Below the pieces are notes generated by a model, which saw only the letters and a program-made list of their open reading frames with translations, made no database searches and was not told the DNA's origin. DNA of 64,000 nucleotides, taken from Protopterus annectens. Taxonomy: Eukaryota > Chordata > Ceratodontiformes > Protopteridae. Shown piece by piece: positions 33,982-44,985 of the stretch. The first letter of the stretch is position 1. Each line of letters starts with the position of its first letter. A program made the position numbers and the translations under genes. The stretch spans positions 1,206,621,327 to 1,206,685,326 of the forward strand of contig NC_056727.1 of NCBI RefSeq assembly GCF_019279795.1, read 5' to 3'.

Positions 33982-34897
33982 CACTCACATGCACACACTT
34001 ATATATGCACACGTATATAAAGATAGATAGATACAGATATATAGATGCATAGATATATATAGATATAGATATATAAAGTCGTAAGTAGAGGTGCAGAGGA
34101 AACACCTGTAGAAGTGTTTGTGTACATTCTTGGGGGTGCTGGTGTTTGAATGTGTATGTCATGTTTTGTGTTTAGGCATGTGTGGTTGTATTCAAGAGCA
34201 TCAGTGAGTGAGTCATTAATTTGTTCCAAATGCTTAAATTGCAGTCATTGTTTTAGGTCAACCAACATAGACTCATGTAAATCATAGGGTGGACGTTATA
34301 AATAATTAATACATCATCAGGGTTTTGTGAGACCCAATGTCACAAGCAGTGGACCTCCCCACCCCTAGAATGTCTAGAGGTTCTATTAATCCCCTATTTG
34401 TTGGGCATAATTACACTTAGAAAATAGCCTGTGTGGGGTTGTTTTTATTCTAAGGGATGTTTTTGTTTGATTTTTTTTGTATTTTCTTATTACAAAGTAA
34501 TCTCTTTCCTGATTTAACTATAGTGGTGTAATTGACATATTGTTATTTTGTACTGTAATTCTTTGACTGGGCCAAGACTTAGGGGTTGCAGCTAGAACTG
34601 TTACATAATAAGCAGTGAATATTTACAGCTTACTGCGTATCTACACAAATGGGTGGGTGTGTGGGTGTGTTACTGGATGTGTGCATCTCTGAGTTTGTGT
34701 GTATGCATTTGTGTGTGTGTGTTAAAATGACTGAAGAATCAGAATTTGGTTTTGTAGCACTTATATGACTTAAAGTGGTTCTGTAGTGCTTAACTGACTG
34801 TACCTTTGTCATTTTTCATTGCAGTTTATTGCAATGGAGATATAACATATATTGACAGATAGACAGATACATATGTGTGCACGCCCTGCATGCGCGT

Positions 34898-34898
<1 letters not shown>
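33311..34898. other. Unassigned stretch with scattered microsatellites
   Basis: It contains a poly(T) run near 33489-33512, a (TA)n run at 33945-33974, and short GATA-like and GTGTG runs. I find no coding region, terminal repeat or element border that I can support. Confidence 0.5.

Positions 34899-34960
<62 letters not shown>
34899..34960. repeat. (CA)n microsatellite
   Basis: About 31 CA units lie next to alternating GCGCGTGCGC. It directly borders the end of the gypsy relic's readable RT, and may have replaced its RNase H side. Confidence 0.95.
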
Positions 34961-34964
<4 letters not shown>

Positions 34965-34974
34965 TGCACCCGTC

Positions 34975-35600
34975 CCTAACTGCTTCTACCATTTCCTTCT
35001 GAGACCTTATCAAATGCCTAATTACATACTCTAGGTATCTCATTTCATTCATCCCTGTTTTACATTTAGGGGCATTAATATTAAGCCCAGCCTGCTTTGT
35101 TGAATTAAACCATGACTGCACATTGGGAAGATGTAAGTCCCAGCCTCTGAATGGATAACAACATCTTGCAATTAGCTCACTGCATTAGCTTGATGATGTT
35201 TGTATCCATCAGCCTCCAAAATGTAGCTGGAGCCCTGTGGAGAACAAATCATAGGACCATAAACTAGAACAACCCATTAGTTATAGAGAATACCATATTC
35301 ATTTTATCCCCATCAGTCAAAGGGATTTGTCAGTTTTCCTTGGTGAGGTCCAGGATGGTCATAAACCTTGCTTTTTCCAACCTCTTCAATAGCTCTTCTA
35401 CCCTAGATATAGGGTAGATGTCAAATCTGGAGATATGATTAAGCTTTCTGAAGTCTCTACAGAAACAGATTATACCATCTGGTTTTGATACTAAAGCAGT
35501 GGGACTATTGCATTCACTGACTCCTCAGTAACCTCTAACTTCACTTCAGCATAATTTTTAATCTCCTCCTTCACTGCTTTTTATTTGAATTTCTGGTGCA
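34975..35600 (-). pseudogene. Gypsy-type reverse transcriptase, degenerate
   Basis: Minus-strand reading finds KPDGIICFCRDFRKLN (35480), an ILDLTKxNWQIPLTD block (35340), HRAPATFWRLMD (35235), the palm motif as LQDVVIHS (about 35170-35148), where Y(I/L)DD is expected, and KAGLNINAPKCKTGMNEMRYLEYVI (35095-35030, quoted in part). The frame changes several times. The first palm Asp of the pair is lost. Confidence 0.78.
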
Positions 35601-35859
35601 TGTTAAGTCCTTAAACTGATGTTTTTACTGGGACATCTCCATGTGATGCTTAATAAGAGATGCCCTGTTTAGCAATTCTGATAATATATCTTTATTCCTC
35701 GTCAGTGGCTACTGGGCTTCATGCTTTTGAGGCTGGAAAGGGTTTCATCTATTAACTACAGGTGGAATTAGGAGAATACACCTTTTTTTTCTTTTTTTAT
35801 GGTCTATGCATTTGGACACCATATCCACTCTGCCTACTTGTACTTCTGTCCATTGTTTC

Positions 35860-36760
35860 AGAACATTTATGTGATAGTTTTGTTCAACACACCTCCTTTG
35901 TGATTGCCTGATTTGATAATTTACCTGATTTATTCACTCTGTGATCTCATAGTACTTTTGTTGTTTTACAAGGAATTTGTTTTCAGATGTGGGGATTCTA
36001 TCCAAAACTTGGTCTTCCTCCAGAAACTCCTTTCTTCAGGATTACTTTTTATACACTCTCTGTTGGTTTGCCTGACATTCCATATGCTCACACACACACT
36101 TATGGGGTTCATGATCTTCAGCCTCTCCTAAAGGTCTGTGTAGCACCCTATGACACCTCTAAAATGTGCCTTCTGTTTTTCAGATATTTCTTTCACCGAT
36201 ACTCAAAGGTGCTAAATCCTATGGGTGTTTATGGTACCTTGTGAAAATAACATTAAGTAAGGCTTTAACTAGTCTCACTCCCTTCTGTCTTTCTTGATTA
36301 TCTGTTTTAACATTGACTTCAGAGTCCAGTTAAGCCATTCAGCTAATCCATCCTGTTGGGGATGATACACAGAGGTCCTTAGCTGTGTAACTCAAAGACT
36401 CTGTCACAGTTGTTTTATAATTTTTGACATAATGGGTGTCTCTTGGTCTGTCAGAATTTTCTTAGGTAATCCAACCTAAGAAAACAGTAAAACCAGTTCC
36501 TGGGATTTTCCCAGGAATTAACTTTTCTGAGAGGGATAGCTTACGAGAACCAAGTGGTAATAGTTCAGCACCACCAGTATGTACTGAAGTCCACTGTTGC
36601 ACTTGACCAGTGGTCCCATGATGTCTGCCATGATCCCAAAAACACTTCAGTTATGGCCGTAGGAGTCATATGATTCTGAAAGCCTAGGTTTAGGGCCATC
36701 TGCTGACACCCAGAACACCCATCAATGACGTTTCAGTTTTCTGTTTAATACATGGCCAGT
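35860..36760 (-). pseudogene. Gypsy-type integrase, degenerate
   Basis: Minus-strand motifs are ADIMGPLVKCN with the first Asp near 36620, LTDQETPIMSK with the second Asp near 36448, and VYHPQQDGLAEWLNWTL with the Glu near 36345. Counting codons, the second Asp and the Glu are 35 residues apart, so the D,D35E triad is intact though stops lie between. A C-terminal PTSENKFLVK block (about 35990) is the end of the integrase before RT starts. Confidence 0.78.
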
Positions 36761-36936
36761 ATTTCTATCTAGAACTCTTGTTTTGGTTTATCAGTTCCAG
36801 GATGTACCACCCCAGCATGGTAAAGAGCTATTTTCATAATCATTTGCCTAAACAGCTTAGGTGCCAACAGTTGTTGACTGGTCTGTCCTCTCTCAGTAGC
36901 TATCATATATGGAAGATCATTCTCCAGTTCAGATTA

Positions 36937-37318
36937 CTGGTAAGCGGCACAGTAGCACAGCAGATAGCATTGTCAACTTGCAGCATTAGGTTCCCCGGTT
37001 TGACTCTCAGCTGGAGTGCCTTCTGCATGGGGTCTGCATGAACTCCCTGTGTTAGCGTGGGTTTCCCCCAAGTGCTATGGTTTCCTCCCACATTCCAAAG
37101 ATATGCAGTAGGAGGACTGGACATACTAAATTGGTTATAGGTATGAATGTGCGTGTAAGTATGGTGTGGAAGAACTACCAAGGAAGGGCTAGCCACCCAG
37201 TGGTGTAAACCTTGGCCTTAGATGATTAATCACCACTATTGAAGTGACACCCCAACCTCATGTGGAAAAATGGGAAAAGGTGGTTGTGGATGGATGGATG
37301 GATGGATGGATGGATGGA
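36937..37318 (+). mobile_element. tRNA-derived SINE with (GGAT)n tail
   Basis: The head has Pol III boxes: an A-box-like TAGCACAGCAGATAGC near 36953, and a B box GGTTTGACTCT at 36997-37007. The central part contains GTCTGCATGAACTCCC, GCGTGGGTTTCC and TTTCCTCCCACATTCCAAAG (37030-37103), the conserved core of a SINE group widespread in fishes (HE1/V-SINE-like). It ends in (GGAT)n at 37287-37318. The exact family name is not certain. Confidence 0.85.
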
Positions 37319-38411
37319 CCTATACCATTACTTATGTGACAGTAGCGGTCTTCTGGAGGACTTGCTTAATGCAGTTATCTTAAACTTTTAGACTGGAATA
37401 CCTCAGATAACTCTCTGATGATTCACTATCAGGGACAGATTCTATTCAGTTGCTGTGGGGGATGATCTCACTGTTAACAACAGCAGTAGGAAATGAAGAC
37501 TAGGAGCTTCCACTGCATCTACCAGATGTTATGCTCTAGGCAGTAAATCACTGTATCCTCCAGATGTTATGTATTAAGCAGTAACCCACTGCATCTACCA
37601 GATGCACATAGTTTCTTCCAGAGAGGCAACTTTTACTTACACACCATAGGCAGTTTTATTTTTTTGCCAGAAAAATAATCAATTAATGAATAATAGCACA
37701 AATAAAACTTGCAGTAAAGCAGAAGTTCAGTTTATTTGGCACAGTTATGACCAATTTTAACCACAAGTGCAGACTGCTGTATTCACAGCTGATATTCTCT
37801 CAGAACTGTACCTTTTGCAGGCAAGCCTGTAAAAAAAGCCTCTTGCACAAAAGTACAGGTTGAGGGAAACAGTTGCTATTGCTCCAATAAAAATTAAAAG
37901 TCCCTCTCTCAAAAATCTCTTATTGCTTTAGGCATAACAAAACAGTCTGTTATCAAAGTTTCTCCTGCATAGTATGAGGAATTCTCCAGGTGTTCCACTA
38001 CCACACCTTCCAGTGTCAAATACAAACCCTTTATCAGACTCCTGCCTTGTATCCATTTGCCCCAGTCTCAGACAATCTCTGATCATCATGAGCAAGTCCA
38101 GTAACACAAGTGGTCCTGACTCCTCCAGACTTCCCAACAACTTTTCTTATGTTGAGACAGTTTCTTCCTTAAATAAGAGCAGATTAATATTAATAACTCA
38201 CCTGGAAACTCAGGCATGCTGGTTTAAAGGGGCCAGTTCCCATTACACTGCTTTACTAACCTATCCCAAATAACAGCCTTCTTTGCACTCTTACAACACT
38301 TAAGATCACCCTGTTTGGCCCAGACTAGTGTTTCACTGCTAAAGTACCCCATTTCTGCCATGTTTATCTTACCTGTAGAGAGATAACTGGCAGAACCACC
38401 AGTATGTTACT

Positions 38412-38412
<1 letters not shown>
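37319..38412. other. Unassigned stretch with a 38-bp minisatellite
   Basis: A 38-bp unit beginning CACTG(C/T)ATC is repeated 2.5 times (37511-37548, 37549-37586, 37587-37605). The rest up to 38412 shows no supported coding region. It could contain the upstream part of the Gmr1-like gypsy or its LTR, but no boundary is visible. Confidence 0.45.

Positions 38413-38488
<76 letters not shown>
38413..38488. repeat. (CA)n microsatellite
   Basis: About 37 uninterrupted CA units. Confidence 0.95.
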
Positions 38489-38491
<3 letters not shown>

Positions 38492-40179
38492 CTATAAATA
38501 TTATGTATCATTAGAATTTTATAACAAAAGCTATTTTGACAGAAAAAACTGACTAGAAACTATTAATCAATGAAAGAGGAAAATTCTTGATAGGAGAAAA
38601 CATAATAGAGTGAAAGGTGTTTTTGCTGCCTATTGAATGTAAATAATTAAAATAATCTAAACCCAAGCCCATGAAGGTTTCTGAAAGTATAATCAAATTA
38701 AACCTGGAAATCTTTAACATTGAATCATCATCTTGATTACCGAATCAAAACGGGGTCATATATCAACAAATGCAGTGACATAAATGAAAATGCTTAATGG
38801 ACCCATATGACCAGAGTTGTCTGTAAGAAACACATATAGCATTATTGTTATTATTAGCTGTAGCTATACTGCAAAGAAGGCAGTACTGTGTGCATTGTAT
38901 GTATTGTGTCCATTTCTCAGTAAAGAATCTCTGTAAGGATGTATATATCACGTACATCTTATTATAAAAATTCAGTAATAGTCACGGGGGGGATTCATGA
39001 AAGCCTATACAATAATCTTTCCCGTGTGTACGTTGCCGGGAGATGCGCACATGGACATGACAAGTTTTAGATTCAGTAAACTCTACGCCACAGTGGGCAC
39101 TCACATGCAAATATGGAAACTTCCATGACATGCAAATTACAGCATAAGTAGCTGAATTTTATGCTAATGAAGCAAATCAACACAGCGGAGCCATTCAGCA
39201 ACCTCTAATGTAACCGTGTAGACTCTGTGTTCGTGTTGGGTGTGTAGTTGGAAACTTTCCGAATATAGCTACGGAAAGGAATCTACATGAAAGCAAGAGC
39301 AAGTATAAGCTCTTAAATTTTGTACAGAACTGATCTGAACATGGAACCCCACACAAATTATGACCTAATTACACAATGTGGATGCTAGCATATCACAGTT
39401 ACAAAATAAAAAATACATTTGTAATGGCCATGACATAAATGCTCCTTTGCTCCCCCACCCCCAAACGAAAATGTAACTGTACATAATGCACGCTGCTACA
39501 ATGTTTGAACATCCTGAAATAGACTATTATATTGTACTGTAAGCATATGTAGTATGTAGCAGATATATGGGCAAAGGAATAGCCTCCCTTGTTTTTACAA
39601 CATTGTGATCCCATGCAGTTTCTGTGCTGACACAGCTACTAACCATGCAGATTCCAGGCTGTCAGCACTGTAAATATGCAAATTAGGTAAAAACTCATTG
39701 GTATTGCTGAATCCCAAAAAAGAGTAATCCTGCATTGATGTTCACTTCATGTAGGCACTTTCACAGTGTTTTTATTTTCAATGGATGTCAGCTGTGGGTG
39801 ATGACATCAGGGATATGTGTCAGGTTACACTTTCAAAGTTATGCAGTTTGGTCTGTGGAGGGTAAAGGTGAATGCAGGCTATTTTCTGTCCATTTCAAAT
39901 AGAGTGAATGGCAGCTTTTGTCATAATTGTCTTGTAAATAGTCCTGTCGCACCATGTGTTTGTGTAGGGCTAGAGTGCAGAAGGTCCAGGGTTTGAGTAC
40001 AGGGTTGGCAATTTTTCCTTTTTATACTGAATATTTGCACAATATCATGGGAATGGAGGAAAGTAATTACAATTTTGCTGTCCTTATTTGATTTATGCAT
40101 AACGGCATGGGAGTGCTTGGGGGTGCACAGAGGTGCACGTAGCTCAGTGACGAGCAAGGAGCAGGTGTGTGTAATATTT
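38489..40179. other. Harbinger-related flank, mostly unassigned
   Basis: At 39127-39240 lies a diverged third copy of the promoter-like block found at 40180-40290 and 55170-55290 (AAATTA..GCATAAG, then CAATCAA..CA and CTCTAATGTAAC). The remainder, including a G run near 38984, has no coding region I can support. A Harbinger terminus may lie here, but I could not find its inverted partner. Confidence 0.4.
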
Positions 40180-40338
40180 GCTAATTATAGTATAAGCAAG
40201 TGAACTCCATTTTCATGAACCAATCAAACTCAGTGCAACTATTCTACATGCTATAAAGCATCCATGTAACCTCCATTCTTGTTTTCCTAAATACTTCAAT
40301 ACCATTGGAGTAGAGACAAGAAAATTTTAACTGACACA
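40180..40338 (+). promoter_or_regulatory. Promoter-like region of the Harbinger transposase gene
   Basis: CCAAT (40220-40224) and TATAAA (40252-40257) lie about 85-120 bp upstream of the transposase ATG (40339). The block is conserved in a second copy at 55170-55290 with CCAAT (55211-55215) and TATAAA (55238-55243) at the same spacing, which supports a functional origin. Confidence 0.6.
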
Positions 40339-40776
40339 ATGGTAGGGGCTGCTGCAGCTATTCTGCATCTGCATGTGTTAAAGGTTGAAGTCAATGCTTT
40401 TGGTGCTGAAGACAACAGGCTTAGGCCGAGAAGGAGAATAGTGTTCAGGCCCAGGTAACTTATCAGATGCTACATTACTTGGAGATTGTAGAGCATTACA
40501 GGCCAGACAGGGGCACTCTACAAGAACTCTGTGAGCTCTACCACCCCCAATTCAGAGCCAGAACCAGTCAAGAGGAACTCATCTCAGTGGAAACTAAGGT
40601 ATGTTTTGCCCTTAGAATATTAGCTATGGGTACTGTAGAAAGACCAACTGGGGACATGATGGGTGTGTCACAGGCATTCAGCATCCAGGATCCTCCACCA
40701 GTTCCTGGATGCTATGCTCATACATGCCAGTGAGCACATATGTTTTCCCAGTAGTTCTGAGGAGAGGGCTAGCAAT
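40339..40776 (+). pseudogene. PIF/Harbinger transposase, 5' part
   Basis: It starts at ATG 40339 (MVGAAAAIL). After one frameshift near 40455 it gives the N-terminal helix-turn-helix region of Harbinger/HARBI1-like nucleases: YLEIVEHYRPDRGTLQEL, then LISVETKVCFALRILAMGT and TGDMMGVSQA, then after a second frameshift RILHQFLDAM. The coding line stops at 40776 where a DIRS element is inserted and resumes at 47111. The protein cuts and joins transposon ends as a DDE nuclease, and its partner is a Myb-like protein. Confidence 0.88.
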
Positions 40777-40966
40777 ATAAAGAAGTTATGTCTTACCATA
40801 ATGTTCCATCTGTGTTGTTGATCTTCTTTCATTCATTACTGATGGGTTATCAGTTCCGTCCTCGGAACCGAGCCAGCCAATATCAAGCTGGTGTCAGCCA
40901 AAAACTCTTGAGCCATGGTCCTACCCAGAATGCTCTGCTCCCTGTTACCTCAGATCGAGTTTGCAA
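40777..40966. repeat. DIRS inverted terminal repeat, left
   Basis: Bases 40811-40966 are inverted relative to 47110-46955 (shared words include TTCCGTCCT and TGGTCCTACCCAGAATGCTC, quoted in part). The first about 34 bp (40777-40810, containing CTTACCATAA) have no counterpart at the other end, only in the internal complementary region. Confidence 0.88.
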
Positions 40967-41069
40967 GTTGATAGATAAAAGTAGAGGCTACCTCTGGTCA
41001 TAACAGACCTACCAAAAAGGAGTACATAAGATCAACCAACAACCTCCGGATGGAGGATGGAGGGTGGGA

Positions 41070-41170
41070 AGTAATGAATGTACGAAGATCAACAACACAG
41101 ATGGAACATTATGGTAAGACATAACTTCTTTATCTGATGTTGTTAATCTTCGTTCATTCCTTACTGATGG
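41070..41170. repeat. DIRS internal complementary region (ICR)
   Basis: Bases 41070-41131 are the reverse complement of the left outer end (40777-40840), and 41132-41170 are the reverse complement of the right outer end (47110-47070). The ICR thus equals the complement of a joined tail-to-head circle junction. In DIRS1 this region templates completion of the ends and circle formation. It follows the last readable recombinase codons. Confidence 0.88.
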
Positions 41171-41962
41171 AACAGAGTCCCCAGCTACCTATATTCCTGG
41201 GTGGCCCTCATGGAAGGACATTCCTGAGCACCATGGAACCAAAGGAAGGTCCAGAAAAAAGTCAGAAAGAGTTGGTCTGATTTACAGGTAGATTTTGTTC
41301 TGTCCATGTAAAATCCTAATTGCCTATGAACATCCAAGGAGTGCAGGCAGTACTCTCCCTTGTTAGAATGGTAAGGAAAGAACACTGGGAGATCAATAGA
41401 CTGGTTGATAGATCGCTCTGACACCACTTTTGGTAAAAAAGGTAGAGTTGGTTCTCAGTGATATCCTGTCCTTATGGAAAATAAGATAGGGAGGTTTGAT
41501 GCATAAGGCCTGAAGTTCTGACAATCATCTGGTCGATGTGATTGCAATCAGAAACAAAGTTTTCCAAGAGAGATATCTTACATCACAAGAGGATGCAGGT
41601 TCAAACAGTGGAGCTGTTAAAGCTTGGAGAACCAAAGTCAAATCCCAAGGTTGTACGGGTTGTCTAAAGGGTGGTTTTAGGTGGATAACCCCTTTCAAAA
41701 AAGTCTTACAGAGTCTGTGTGACATAAGTGAAGAATCTTGAAAACCAGTATGAAAATCTGAGATGGCAGCTAAATGTACATGGATAATAGAGGCAGACAC
41801 CCCAGAGGGGAACAGATGTGACAAGTAATCCAATACCACCTAAACCGGGGCTGACAAGGGGTCTATTTGCTTATCTGCTGCCCATAGAGAGAAGGTCTTC
41901 CATTTGTTAAGATAAATTAATCTGGTGGATGATTTATGAGATGCAATAATAATATTGTGCAC
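41160..41962 (-). pseudogene. DIRS tyrosine recombinase, C-terminally truncated
   Basis: The minus strand reads the SAM-like core-binding domain (SSTRLIYLNKWKTFSLWAAD, then VLDYLSHLFPSGVSASIIHVHLAAIS, quoted in parts). The first catalytic block follows (LFLIAITSTR followed by a stop and LSELQAL; the Arg is present). Then LHSLDVHRQL and KSDQLFLTFF lie in another frame. The usual final HxxR and Tyr blocks are absent: the sequence runs into the ICR at 41170. The recombinase could not have been active in this form. Confidence 0.82.
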
Positions 41963-42381
41963 AGGGGATGAAAGGTTTTCATGTCTGGCAATCATAGGAA
42001 GTGGAAAAACCAAGTTGTCAGTTTCAGGGTTGTTATATTGGGATGAATCAGACCCTGTGGATGGGAGATCAATGTTGGGGATGGATTGAGGATCCATGTT
42101 TGATCTAGCAGGTGAGGCCAGAGGAAGGGAAACCAGACTTGTCGAGGCCAATATGGAGCAATGAGGATCACTTTGCTCTTCAACCATCGTGCTTTTTATA
42201 GAAATCGGGAGATGAGGGGAAGAGGAGGATAGGCATAAAGAAGACCTGAGGGCCAAGCATGGACTAGAGTATCCCTTGGTGACTGTCCCCGAGGGGCGAT
42301 CAGGGCAAAGTAGTTGGTGCACTTGTAGTTGGTTGGGGAGGCAAATAGGTTGTAGCAAGGTTTGCCCCAGTGGTGGAAGAT

Positions 42382-42840
42382 TTATGCCACTATCAGAGGA
42401 TTGAGGGACCACTTGTGAGGCTGCAGAATGCACCTGCACAATTTGTCTGCTATCACGTTGGAGCTCTCGGGAATGTGTGTTGCAGTCAGAAAGCGGTTGT
42501 GAGCTATCACCCATTGCCATATTCTCAAGGCCTCTTGGCATAATGGGTAAGATCTGCTGCCCCCTTGTTTGTTGATGTACCAGACCATTGACATGCTGTC
42601 TGATTGGATTGCAATAGTCCCTGATGGAAGGGTGGAGTGAAATGCTTGCAATGCTAGAAGCACCGCCCTCAGTTCCAGGACATTGATATGCAAAAGGGCC
42701 TCTGTCTCCGACCAGGTACCTTGGACCGAGTTTCCCTGACATAGCTTCCCTACCCCATCAGGGAGGCGTCCGTGGTCACTGTGGCTGTCGGTTGATGGGT
42801 GAGTGAAAGGGCAAGGCCATTGTTGGGGATTTCGAGACAT
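42382..42840 (-). pseudogene. DIRS RNase H
   Basis: Minus-strand motifs are LLHINVLELRAVLLALQAF (catalytic Glu), IAIQSDSMSMVWYINKQGG (catalytic Asp) and HIPESSNVIADKLCR (final Asp). The N-terminal TDAS-like strand is in a shifted frame near 42790. It follows RT as in all DIRS pol proteins. Confidence 0.85.
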
Positions 42841-42843
42841 TCA

Positions 42844-44272
42844 TCAGAGTAAATCTTGCTTGCATCTCTGAGTCACACTTATCTGAAAAGACAAAGGGTG
42901 TTGTAGAGGGTACCACTGAGTGAGAAGTAGCCACTGAAGAAGCCTCATGTGAAATCTGGCTAGGGGAACAATGGTAATCAAAGCTGCCATTGACCCCAAT
43001 AGCTGAAGTACAGATCCAGCTGGGCATTTGTGGCGACAGAGCAGTGGTTGAACTTGTTGTCTTATTCTCTGAAGTCTGTGTTCTGGAAGGGATGCTGTGC
43101 AATTTCTCATGTCCAACAGTACCTGTAAGAATTCCAAAGAATGAGTTGGGGTTGTGTTGGATTTTCCCAGTTTATAGTGATTCTCAGGTTTCGAGCTGTT
43201 AAGAGAGTATACTGCAGGGCTTCTTCCAGTAGACACTTGGTGGAGGCGGTAAGGAGTCAGTCATCTAGATATTGAAATGCCTGGAATCTTTGAAGTCGCA
43301 AGTGAGCAATAACCACTGCCATGCATTTTGTGAACACTCTGGAGGCTGTAGAGAGACCGAAGGGCAGGGCTCGAAACTGGTAGTGACTGGCTCCTATGTG
43401 GAAGCAGAGGTATCTTTTTGAGTATTTGGCCATTTTTATGTGGTAATACGCATCTTGGAGATCTACAGAGCACATCCAGTCATCTTCTTCCAGAAGAGGA
43501 AGGATAGACTGAACCATGACCATCCAGAATTTATCTGTTTTTACAAATTTGTTTAGTGCACTGAGATCCAGAATTGGTCTCCAGTCCCCTGTCTTTTTTG
43601 GTGCTGAAAAGAACCTTGAGTAAAATCCGGATCCTATCTGGTCTAGAGGGACCATCTGGATGAATTTTTTGTAGCAGCTTTTTGATTTTGTGTGCTGCTG
43701 TTTCCCTTTGAGTGGGTGGGACATCAGGTAAAACTCTTGATGACGCTTACTTCTCTGCTATTGAAGATTAAAGTTTTTATGCAATTGTACTGCCGTATAT
43801 AACCAGCATGTTTTTACATTCACAAAACTCTTGATGAGACTGAGCAGAGATGGAAGGGGATGTGATAGCCTCTGGATATAATCCATTGTACCCAAGAGTT
43901 GGTTGTTATGTTTTGCCAGGCAGCAGGGTACAAAGAGAAACTACCCCCGACCACTTCCAGAGGTGAGCAGTCGGGCAACGCTTCAGGAAAGCTGATAGGG
44001 TTGGCCAGAGAAAGAATCTCTGGAACCCCGGTTACGCGGACCTCATCTGCCCTGAAAGGGGCATCTTCCATTAAAGTTTCCCCCTCTGCCTCAAGGGGAA
44101 AACTCGGCACGTGCATCCTGGAAAGAACCCTGTGATTTCTTGTGTCAGATCTTTCCACTCCTCTGATTTCTAGAGTAGAATCACTGAGGGGTGGAGTGTC
44201 TGACACCAATGGCAGACAAGGTCTTGCCATCTTGTTCGCACCGTGCCAGCATATCCTTGACTTTAGGGCCAA
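42844..44272 (-). pseudogene. DIRS reverse transcriptase with stops and an 81-bp insertion
   Basis: The minus strand reads the N-terminal region (PAAWQNITTNSWVQWIISRGY, quoted to 20: PAAWQNITTNSWVQWIISRG), then IQMVPLDQIGSGFYSRFF, KKTGDWRPILDLSALNKFV, VDLQDAYYHIKM (catalytic Asp), LPFGLSTASRVFTKCM and QYLDD (43270-43256) followed at once by a TGA stop. The connection LLGSMAALITIVPLARFHMR is at about 42960. An 81-bp insertion (43744-43824) interrupts the region between 43820 and 43730. Confidence 0.87.
43744..43824. repeat. 81-bp insertion with 13-bp flanking duplication
   Basis: The 13-mer AAACTCTTGATGA occurs at 43731-43743 and 43825-43837, bracketing 81 bp that break the DIRS RT frame. The insert has no terminal inverted repeat and no tail. 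I do not recognise it. Confidence 0.7.
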
Positions 44273-44985
44273 ACAAAGAAGCGGCCTCTATAGGGCATTC
44301 ATGAAGGAAGCCTTAAAGGAGTCTGCAAAGTCACAAAGTCGCATCCAAGCATGTCATCTGGCGACAATACCTGTGCCTGCCACTCTAGCCACCCATTCTG
44401 TTGCGTGAGAAATAAGATGCATGGAAGAGTTGGAAATGGACTCTAGGGTGGCTATCTGAGAAGCCACATTATCACGGACTTCTTTAGAAACAGCTCCTGC
44501 CAAGGTTTCAGAGAGCTGGTTGATAAGATCTTGCTGAAGCCTAGTAAAATGTGCTAAATAATTAAAAACCTTACAGCGAAGGCCGATAAAGCAAACACAT
44601 GCTTCCCTAATCTGTCAATCGCTCGGGACTCCTTGTTGGGTGGATGGACAGTTTGGCTCTCTTCTGCCAAATCCTTCTTAGTAGCAGCTACCACCACTAT
44701 AGCATCTACTGGGAGACCATGTGAGCAGTGGGGATGTTCGGTGGGGGGGGCAATAATATTTTATCTGGCCTTAGGTATCGCTTCCATGGTGCCAGGAGCC
44801 TTCCATGCGCACTGCACGATGAGCTGGATGAGCTCATCGGCAGGCAGGGTGACCCAGGAGGCAGGGTGCCGGGCACAAAAAGCCTGCAGGAATATGGATT
44901 CCTCAGAGGAAGGATTAGAGGGCTTCCAGTCATCCCTCTGACTAAGGATCTCGAGAATGTCGCCAAAGGACACCTCATCAGAGGG

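Larger units (their letters stand above)
34975..36936 (-). mobile_element. Ty3/gypsy relic with integrase upstream of RT (Gmr1-like order)
   Basis: On the minus strand, integrase (about 36760-35860) precedes RT (about 35600-34975), with only about 260 bp between. Both domains are gypsy-type in sequence, but this is the Ty1/copia order. Such an order is known from the Gmr1 group of deuterostome Ty3/gypsy elements. LTRs are not identified. The relic carries a SINE at its upstream side (36937-37318), and its downstream side ends at a (CA)n run. Confidence 0.75.

Noticed and set aside
34816..35121. An open frame with a Cys-Val repeat joined to gypsy-like sequence
   Set aside because: The Cys-Val part is the (CA)n tract read in frame. 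Only the gypsy RT thumb part is real, and it is listed as such.
38984..39060. A Harbinger inverted terminal repeat beginning in the G run
   Set aside because: The start looks terminus-like, but I found no inverted partner or TTA/TAA duplication on the other side.
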